A stretch of DNA of 64,000 bases from Blastomussa wellsi (lineage: Eukaryota > Cnidaria > Anthozoa > Scleractinia > Plerogyridae). The notes under the pieces are model-generated. The model searched no databases and was not told the DNA's origin. It was given only the letters and a program-made list of their open reading frames with translations. The stretch spans positions 1,677,602-1,741,601 of the forward strand of contig OX393572.1 of assembly GCA_947652115.1 (NCBI GenBank), given 5' to 3'. Every line of letters begins with the position of its first letter. Position 1 is the first letter of the stretch. Positions 57,801-64,000 of this stretch are shown piece by piece. The translations under genes and the position numbers were made by a program.

Positions 57801-60800
57801 ATAGCCAATTGAACAATGAAGAAACATCATCTGCGTCAGACGCACAATCAAAAACATCCCTTGCCGCTTCCACCCACAGTTACAGCAAACTACGAGGGAG
57901 GGGCAGAGGTAGAGGACAGCCTCAGGAGCTGAAGAAGCCCAGAAAGAATGCCGCAGATTTCACTCGTGAGCGGGAAGAGGCCAGAAAGATGGCAGCGTTG
58001 GAGAAGAAGAAGAAAAACATTGAAGATCACTTTGAAGGTGAGAAAAAAAATGGAAAAGGAACAGCCATTGAAGGTTTTGTCATGAAAGTCCTCTTTATAC
58101 TCTTTTTAGTCGTTTTGTCGGAGATGCTTGGGCTAATGATTACTATGGTGGACTCTAGATCAAACGGTCTGTGTTCGAGTCCCAGCTGGGGCACTGCATT
58201 ATGTTCATGGGCAGGACATGTAACTGTCACAGAGCCTCTCTCCACCCACGAGTATAAATACGGGTGCTGGGCAACCTGGCATAATGCTAAGGAGAAACCT
58301 TCAATGGACTAGCATCTCATCCAGAAAGAGGGGGGGTGGGGTGGGGGGGTAGAAATACTCCTAGCCCCCTCATACTACAGAACCCAGAGTTAAACACTGG
58401 TAGCAAAAAGGCATTGGGCTTGAAAGGCTTTACTTTTTACCTCTTTATACAATGTGCATGTAACTAAACTTTTGACTACCACAGTCAACCTTGCAATCAG
58501 GTCATGTGTGGATAAAACCCAGTGTGTGACCATTCAAGTGAAAGCTATTGAGCAGTACTTTCATGAGGTACTGTTTATTATGCTGTACAAGGTGGTTCTA
58601 ACTTTTAAGTCTGTGGATGAAACCCTAGTGTGTGACCATTCAAATGAAAGCTATTGAGCAGTACTTTCATGAGGTACTGTTTATTATGCTGTAGAAGGTG
58701 GTTCTAACTTTTAAGTTTGTGGATGAATCCCTAATGTGTTACCATTCAAATGAAACCACTTGAATAAAAAATTTAAAATAAAATTCTTTGAAGATGCTGA
58801 AGAAGCTGATGACGATGTGATTGTAGAAGATGAATACAACGGAGATGAAGGTGAAGAGGTGATAGAAAACGAACAGCAGGAGGAAGCAGAGGGTTATGAA
58901 GAAGACGATGATGAGGAGGAAGAGGTGCGATAATTAACAATTGTTGGACGAGATTAAGTAAAATATTTGTGATTTGCCAGTACTGGCCAAAGGTTGATGC
59001 AAACAATAAGATGCATCTGCAAGACACTGACAACTGAAAATGGCCATGACCTCGTTTTTGGCCTAGCAGAAAATTCAATTGAAATTGTTCTCCAACATCT
59101 CTGGAAAATGAGCTGCCTTTTTTCTCGGAAATGGGCAAAACTTTGCATGACCAGAATATTATTTGCAGCAAGATTATGGTCAGACACTAATGCCCATGCC
59201 CATTATTTTGTACATGTGGGCAGTTACATGTGTAATTTTATGAAAATCATATGGTTGTTTTGTGGTCATTGGAAAAGGAAAAGAAAAATTTCATTTAATG
59301 ACAATTTTGTTTATCATTTCCACCTTCTCTTGTCCCACCTCCTCACCCCCCCCCCCCCCACACCCTTATTTTCCCAGCCTCTTGCATTCCTGCCCATCTC
59401 CACTATCTGCTAATACACAACAGGCTTGAACCTAGACCTTATGATGAAGATTCCGTCATGTTGACCATCAGGTCTGTCATGTCTCTTATCACTGTACAGA
59501 AGAAACAGTGTTGTTTAAATGTGTTTCTTGAACATTTCTTTAGGTCGATGAAGATGAGACACGTCCAGTAGAAACTGAACAAACAAGTAAGTTGTTAATA
59601 AAATAATTATCCAGAAACGTAGCCTTTGACCAACTTTGTGTTAATATGCCCTCTCCTGATTTCTGAATTATTGTAACAGTTTTTATGATTACTGACTGGC
59701 TGCAGACTAACTGACTCTTATTTACTGACTGTCCGACTAGTAAATTGCACTGACAAAATGTCTTACCAACTGAATGAATGACTGTGTGGCAAACAGACAG
59801 AGACAGATTGACAGACAGTCAGTCAAAAAACCAGACAACCAAACAGGCAGACTGACAGACAGTGTCTGTCTGTCTGCCATCTGACAGACAGACAGACAGA
59901 CAGGCAGACAGGCAGAATAACTTGTTGCATGTGACCCCTATAAATTTTTATCTCGAGTCTTCTCCAGGAGAATATCTTTATGCTTTTTAAAAAATATTAC
60001 ACGTGAGTGAAAGGTGTTTGTTTGGGATCTTTGTTTTCCTGTCTTTTTAGATGAAAACCAAAAAAAGATGACCAAGAAACAGGAAGTCAAGAAATCAAAA
60101 CAGTCCTCGCCCAAAAAAGGAGCTGGCACATCCACATCACAGATTGCTGTGCAGTCACAAGCTGCCCCTGCTGCAAAACCCAAACGCTATTCATCACAGA
60201 GACAACGTCAAACTCAGCAGATGCCACTCGCGGTTCACCAGACAATGCTGCCACAGATGGGTGCCATGTACCCTGACCAAGCTTACTATGAACAAATGGG
60301 TGAGTTGGTGTAGTTCGTACCGGTATGTTTATGTTCAAATTGCTGTACAAAATAGTTCTAATTTTTAAGTCTGTGGATGAAATCCTAGTGTGTGACCATT
60401 CAAATGAAAGCTATTGAACAACAGATTAATCTGTTACTGTTTATTTTTCTGTACAAGTTGGTTCTAACTTTTACATCTATGGGTGAAACCCTATTGTGTG
60501 ACCATTCAAGTGAAAGCTATTGAGCAGTACTTTCATGTGGTACTGTTTATTATGCTCTACATGGTGGTTCTAACTATAGCCCTGAATGATATGTGTAACA
60601 TTGTTACCTGTCAGTAGACTAAAGAATTCTGCTTTGTTTTTTCAGCCTACCAGGGTCTGTATGTCCCTGCAGGAACACCACCTGCACAATCCGTCACTAT
60701 GCCTGTTATTCAGCAACAACCAGATGTCATCGTGCAGCAAGAAATGGCAGTCGGCCCTGGTAAGAATTAAAGCATTGTGTTGTACACTGGTTAAATTCCC

Positions 60801-63265
60801 ATTTGGCATCTTCTTTGAGGTAAACTTGCAGTTATAAAGGTGAAATCGATGAGATGATGCCAAACTTTATTTTTGTGTTATCTCGTTCACAGGTAACCAG
60901 CCTGAGATGCCAGCTGGCATGCCAATGACAACCCCAGGTCCTCAACCAATGGGAGCTCTCCAGCATGAGACTATGATGCACCAGCAGCTTGCAGCCCTTC
61001 AACAAGGGGCTGTGGCAGCTCAACAAAACATGGCCCCAGAGAGCATGCAACCTCAGAGACTTCCTCAGCCTGGTATGAGCCCTCAGCAACAACAGGCTTT
61101 AGCTGCACATTTACAGATGCAAGCTCAACAAGGTATGGTCAATTAAAGGAACTGGAACACAGATTTTAGCCACAATTATTTAGACATGAGAAATTGGCAA
61201 CCAAATTAAGAAGTGAAATAAAAATACCAGTGAAACAGTGAAGGAATCTTTCAGTAACACAGTTCGTGTAATAATTGATCATTTCATGCTATCAATCATA
61301 CATGTAAATCTTGTTAATTTGCAACTTTTAATTCACAATGAAGCTTTGCTATGCTCTAAAATTCAAGCCCTTTACTCTCATAATGCCCTCTTCACCCAGG
61401 TGTATAAATTGGTACCGGCAAATTTAATGCTGGAGGGGTAACCCTGTGATGGACAAAGGATCAAGCTCAAACCCCCAAGACTTGTTTTATGCATCTTTTC
61501 TTGAATTTGTTAGAGATAAGTTAATTGTGCAAAGATCGATTTCATATTCTAAGGGCCAAAAGGGAAAATTTCTTTCACTATGGCTGCCTCTCATCTCCTT
61601 ACTATGAACAGTTATGATTCAATGTACCATGTTTCAATTCAAGCCTGGATGTTTGTAAATCTACCTTTGTAATGTGTTTTTCTTGTATTTTTCTTTTCTT
61701 CTTCTGTTGACATTAAAAAATCTATTTAAAAAAACCCTGTGATGGACCTAGCATCCCATCCAGGGGAGAGTAGAAATACTCCTAGTCATGTCTTGCTAAG
61801 GAAACCAGATTTGGCCTGATGGGCCACTAGGCTTGAACAGGCTTACCTACGTAGTCTGTGTATGATCAAGCGACATTATTGCTCCTGAGATGTCACAAAC
61901 CTGAGCTTTAGGTGACCCTCCTTTGTGCCATCCTTCTCACCTTTGAAATTTGTTTAGCTGTCCAAGCTTCAATGGGTCCTGTCCCTCAACCTAACATTTT
62001 AGCAGCTGGGATGAGCCCACAGTCATCAGCTGGATTTGTTCCTGGCATGAATGTGCAGCATCCCAACTATACTGGAGTCCAGTCCTTCACAGGCCAGCCC
62101 ATGATGTACAATAATTCACAGTGAGTATATTTGTGACATTGGCACTCAATGCCCTTAGCAGCTCGTTAACTAGCTCGCTCACTTATTATTTTTTTTGTGC
62201 TTGCCCACTAGGCTCACTTGTCTGCTTGTTTGCACACTTTTACTCTCTGTTGCTCGCTCACGATCTCGGCACTAGATCCCTTGTTACCTTCATCCAACAG
62301 AACAGTGCAACTCTTCTCAGGTCGATTGGGAAAACTCCAGTTTGATTGTGTACAATGCTAAAAGATTTTAGATTAAAGGAATAAGCTTTCACAGCCAATT
62401 GATCAGATTTGGCCGTCTTTTGGGCAGTCTTTCAGCATAGGTCTCAGGCAGGGTTCTCATTAAGTTTCAGAGTAGACGGCTAAGATAAATAAGTAGGTGG
62501 CTTGTGAAGCGAGTGGCACGAGCCTCTAGGGGGGTCTGGGGGCATTCATTATCATTGTCTTCATTATTTTCTCATGCAAGTGGACTTCAGTTTCACTAAT
62601 TAGGAAGCTTATCACAGAAAAGTAGGTGGCTCAAAATTCAAAGTAGCCGGTTTTTTAGCCGGCTGCCGGCACTTAATGAGAACCCTGACTGGTCTTGCTG
62701 CTGAACAAAAGGATGAGCAAAGCTCACTAGTTGAACTGCACGCAAGGGTCTTCCACGATACAACTCCAGCTATCGGATAGCGCAGGACCTAAGCCCAGAT
62801 TGGACCCGTTGCCTCCCTCCCAAACAACAATATAAATGCCTGTGCGCGATGTCTCGCTGTGCGTTTTTATTCTTTGCAATTTGGTTGAAAACAAGACTTC
62901 CTGTTTATATTCTTAAATTTCTGGCTAAAATAAAATGAAATGACCTGAGGGAATCACATTCATAATAGGCTATTTCCAAGTTCTCTTTTACATCTGTTTC
63001 AAAACAGGTCTAAGTGCGAAACCATTCATATGAAAATGATTTTGCTTCGCATGAAAATGAACACGCAGGTAAAACACATTTTCATAAAACACATTTTTGA
63101 CACTGAGGCAAAAGAGAACTTGGAAATGTCCTATTAAGATACCCAGGATTTCTCCCCTCTGTACATGATCGAGTGTCACCAGCAAACACAATTTGATATA
63201 CTATTGATTTTTTTGGTAGGTATTCCATGATGAATGTGGGGATGAATCCTTTCATTGGACAACAG
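48822..63265 (+). CDS. CASC3: CASC3/MLN51/Barentsz, exon junction complex subunit (3' end outside window)
   Basis: Fifteen in-phase exons: 48822-48884, 49006-49054, 51079-51353, 52959-53123, 53633-53730, 54385-54490, 55047-55834, 57751-58037, 58794-58924, 59544-59586, 60051-60299, 60646-60759, 60893-61132, 61958-62120, 63220-63265; 939 codons so far (human protein 703 residues). The N-terminus is acidic with a twice-repeated PEEKHPSKE. The SELOR/EJC-binding region spans about 185-252: NNPAFIPRRDTFWGHDDRW, then LWDKTSDRWEHDMYKEEEQ. Exon 7 (253-514) is an RG/RD/RE-rich stretch. A conserved KRYSSQRQR occurs in exon 11, then a Gln/Met/Pro-rich tail. CASC3 clamps eIF4A3 on spliced mRNA and acts in mRNA localisation and nonsense-mediated decay. 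The last seen exon ends at a GT donor and the tail continues, so the gene runs past the window. The exon 9 donor (GTGCGA) is weak. Confidence 0.93.
49870..50681. mobile_element. fold-back element with GTATTTACCC ends and TA flanks (CASC3 intron 2)
   Basis: The left end CCGTATTTACCCATGTATT and the right end ACACGGGTAAATACAG are inverted copies over about 30 bases, with TA on both outer sides. The inner part of about 750 bases has no transposase. Tc1/mariner-like TA duplication is inferred. Confidence 0.65.
50686..50815 (+). repeat. dispersed repeat, copy 3
   Basis: AACAAGGATGGTTAAGGATG, GGAGAAGATTGAAATGGATT and TTTCAAAATGCACAAAC match the copies at 10545 and 31245. It starts right after the preceding element. 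Confidence 0.5.
51745..52180 (+). repeat. degenerate tandem repeat array, locus B (CASC3 intron 3)
   Basis: Five units of roughly 70-95 bases share GGGACCAACACCAGTTGTCC (one reads CCCACTTGTCC) with GTTTAGATACAG-type segments. It is the same family and strand as the array at 4780-5075. Confidence 0.75.
53266..53384 (+). mobile_element. tRNA-derived SINE, 5' part (CASC3 intron 4)
   Basis: CCCAATGGTTAGTGCG (A-box region), GGACTCCAGTTCAATC, CCGGGTTCCTGGCTGGGG (weakened B box) and TTCTTGGGCAAGACACTTTA match the family; the 3' body is missing. Confidence 0.65.
53774..53943. mobile_element. 170-bp fold-back element with AGTTGG target duplication (CASC3 intron 5)
   Basis: Ends CAGGGGTTTCAAAA and TTTTGAAACCCCTG are inverted and flanked by AGTTGG on both sides (53768-53773 and 53944-53949). 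Inner blocks such as GTAGCCGGTGG recur as in 62449-62687. The duplication shows a true insertion. Confidence 0.75.
54529..54934. mobile_element. 406-bp fold-back element with TTAA target duplication (CASC3 intron 6)
   Basis: Ends AGTGCACCTAACC and GGTTAGGTGCACT are flanked by TTAA at 54525-54528 and 54935-54938. Long imperfect arms hold GGTGCAATGCGTTTC-type and GACTGAGTCAGAAGG-type inverted pairs. TTAA duplication fits piggyBac- or Kolobok-type transposases acting in trans. Confidence 0.8.
56218..56310 (+). repeat. Tc1-like terminal sequence with CTCGCGAG motifs, copy 1
   Basis: TACAGTACCGCTCAAATGTA begins a block followed by TTACCACC and repeated TCTCGCGAGA/CTCGAGA palindromes. The same start recurs at 56596 in the same orientation. 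The CAGTACCGCTCAAA start resembles Tc1/mariner inverted repeats. Confidence 0.5.
56596..56725 (+). repeat. Tc1-like terminal sequence with CTCGCGAG motifs, copy 2
   Basis: TACTGTACCGCTCAAATGTA, TTACCACC, then about five tandem 18-20 base units of the form CTCGCGAGAAACGAGAAT. No opposite end was found, so the two copies look like fragments or a direct duplication. Confidence 0.5.
57413..57595 (+). mobile_element. tRNA-derived SINE, eroded copy (CASC3 intron 7)
   Basis: The head is badly decayed (TGGTTACTGTGCTGGACT), but the body has GGTGTATAAATGGGTAC, CCCTGCGATGGACTAACATC and CCTGGTCTCATGGGC in family order. Confidence 0.55.
58120..58387 (+). mobile_element. tRNA-derived SINE (CASC3 intron 8)
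   Basis: A good B box, GTTCGAGTCCC, is at about 58173. It is followed by GGGGCACTGCATTATG, CACAGAGCCTCTCTCCACCC, GAGTATAAATACGGG, CAATGGACTAGCATC, a G-rich run and AGAAATACTCCTAG. The A-box half is decayed. Confidence 0.65.
58528..58760 (+). repeat. 106-bp tandem repeat, CASC3 intron 8
   Basis: The block GACCATTCAAGTGAAAGC recurs at 58634 and 58740, exactly 106 bases apart each time, with GAGGTACTGTTTATTATGC and GGTGGTTCTAACTTTTAAG in between. Just over two units are present. The same unit is in intron 11. Confidence 0.85.
59750..59925 (+). repeat. (CAGA)n-rich simple repeat (CASC3 intron 10)
   Basis: GACAGACAGACAG-type sequence, interrupted by an inverted GTGTCTGTCTGTCTG, can form a hairpin. 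It lies about 125 bases before exon 11. Confidence 0.7.
60335..60580 (+). repeat. 106-bp tandem repeat, CASC3 intron 11
   Basis: GACCATTCAAATGAAAGC at 60394 and GACCATTCAAGTGAAAGC at 60500 are 106 bases apart, and the inner blocks match the intron 8 array. A variant block (CAACAGATTAATCTG) replaces part of one unit. Confidence 0.85.
61385..61845 (+). mobile_element. SINE split by a later insertion (CASC3 intron 13)
   Basis: The SINE body runs from CACCCAGGTGTATAAATTGG to CCCTGTGATGGAC at 61454, and resumes at 61734 with ACCCTGTGATGGACCTAGC followed by GTAGAAATACTCCTAG. ACCCTGTGATGGAC occurs on both sides of the interruption. Confidence 0.75.
61455..61733 (+). mobile_element. ~279-bp retroposed insertion inside a SINE
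   Basis: It begins AAAGGATCAAGCTC and ends in an A-rich tail (CTATTTAAAAAA), flanked by a 14-base target duplication ACCCTGTGATGGAC (61441-61454 and 61734-61747). Tail plus long duplication indicate LINE-type retroposition. The source sequence is not recognised. Confidence 0.7.
62449..62687. mobile_element. fold-back element with CAGGGTTCTCATTAAGT ends (CASC3 intron 14)
   Basis: CAGGGTTCTCATTAAGT and ACTTAATGAGAACCCTG are perfect inverted ends. The inner part carries GTAGCCGG and AGTAGGTGGC repeats as in 53774-53943. No target duplication was visible. Confidence 0.75.
62964..63136. mobile_element. fold-back element (CASC3 intron 14)
   Basis: TAATAGGCTATTTCCAAGTT and AACTTGGAAATGTCCTATTA are inverted ends with AACACATTTT-type inner repeats. 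It is distantly related to 22858-23026. Confidence 0.6.
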
Positions 63266-63344
63266 GTACGTTGTTATCAACAGGTAATTTCTCAATACTG
63301 CATTCCTGTAATGAGAAATCCGAAAACACTCCGGGTCAAGCAGT

Positions 63345-63530
63345 CATGGTTGAATCCCTAGCTGGGATCAAGAACACTTTACTCTGACAGCCACTCCTTC
63401 CCCTGTATAAGTGGGTGCCAGTTCTCCCCTCCACCCAGGTGTATAGGTGGATACCAGTTCCCCTCCACCCAGGTGTATAGGTGGATACCAGTTCCCCTCC
63501 ACCCAGGTGTATAGGAGGGTACAGTGGTCT
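63345..63530 (+). repeat. SINE remnant with a 36-bp tandem expansion
   Basis: GTTGAATCCCTAGCTGGGAT is the B-box region of the SINE. The CACCCAGGTGTATAGGTGG segment of its body is then repeated three times (about 63431-63515) with GATACCAGTTCCCCTC between. It starts 80 bases after the last visible CASC3 exon. Confidence 0.65.
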
Positions 63531-63612
63531 GTTTAGACAACCTCGCATAAAGTTTTTGGGCAGAAGCTTATCTCTTAGAAGCGCACGAGGCCCACGCGAG
63601 GGAGCAAACCAC

Positions 63613-63992
63613 AGCGCTCGACACTAACTTTTCAGCTTACTAGCCTCATGGCTAGTGACAACTTAGATGTTATTAGCCAAAAAAAATTTTTTCTAGCCCA
63701 GCGTTGGTGTTGGCTAGGTACGATTACACTTGATCCCTAGCAAGACTTGGAAGCACAAAGCAAGCAACTTTCTTTGAACACATAATGTTGGTAATTGCAT
63801 TGTTCTGAAATCAGTTCCAATAATAAAACAATTTTTGTGGAACATAGTCTGGTAGTATGAAATGTCTATGATGAAATTCTGATCTTCAGTTTCCGAGCAA
63901 AGTGTTTGTCTTGCTTGAGGAAGACAGAAACTGCTCCGGCCAATTTCATTTTGTTTACTAGCTAGCCAAAGTGGCTAGTGGAAATCGAAAAC
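63613..63992. mobile_element. element with GCTCGACACTAAC start, related to 19494-20327
   Basis: GCTCGACACTAACTTTTCAG near the left and GAAATCGAAAACCTG near the right edge are imperfect inverted ends, with TAGCCTCATGGCTAG-type inner palindromes. The far end lies within a few bases of the window edge, so completeness is uncertain. Confidence 0.4.
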
Positions 63993-64000
63993 CTGCTAAC

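Noticed and set aside
63266..63360. Read-through of the last CASC3 exon to a stop near 63360
   Set aside because: The exon is followed by a GT donor, and the read-through runs into a SINE remnant with no CASC3-like sequence; the gene more likely continues beyond the window.

Overview
This is nuclear DNA from an animal, most likely an anthozoan cnidarian and probably a stony coral. The reasons are intron-rich genes with GT-AG introns of about 0.2-4 kb, vertebrate-like ortholog content, AT-rich spacers, and a dense population of small fold-back elements, tRNA-derived SINEs and microsatellite-tailed retroelement ends of the kind common in coral genomes. No prokaryotic, viral or organellar gene block was seen. 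The species is inferred, not proven.

Five protein genes can be supported. (1) At 61-1966 (+) lies the 3' end of a coiled-coil protein gene whose start is outside the window. (2) At 6079-12454 (-) a two-exon gene encodes a 644-residue filamin-like protein with two calponin-homology domains, two filamin Ig repeats and a C-terminal SH3BGRL/glutaredoxin-like domain; this fusion is the most unusual gene here. (3) At 17323-34550 (+) a 22-exon gene encodes an 801-residue ERdj5 (DNAJC10), the ER disulfide reductase with a J domain and thioredoxin modules, ending in HDEF. (4) At 42352-43065 (+) an intronless gene encodes a 237-residue LicD/fukutin-family type II membrane protein. (5) From 48822 to beyond the right edge (+) runs CASC3 (MLN51/Barentsz), the exon-junction-complex subunit, with 15 exons (939 codons) visible. 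Genes 3 and 5 and the exons of gene 2 were assembled by hand from splice sites, and every junction kept phase.

Between and inside the genes most recognisable sequence is repetitive. There are about nine copies of one tRNA-derived SINE; many fold-back (MITE-like) elements, some with clear target duplications (TTAA, TA, AGTTGG); a 1.67-kb element with roughly 0.4-kb inverted arms; a non-LTR reverse-transcriptase C-terminal relic; Penelope-like ends carrying hammerhead-ribozyme-like cores; an 18-bp minisatellite; a 106-bp tandem repeat in two CASC3 introns; and two arrays of an 80-90 bp repeat 47 kb apart. The spacer 34.6-41.9 kb has no supportable gene but holds three direct copies of a 160-bp unit with a donor-like site and a 45-bp heat-shock-element array.

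The five genes have unrelated roles (cytoskeleton, ER folding, glycosylation, RNA metabolism) and show no sign of working as a cluster. Regulatory hints are a UPR-type element 83 bp before the ERdj5 start codon and a YY1-type site about 120 bp before the CASC3 start codon.
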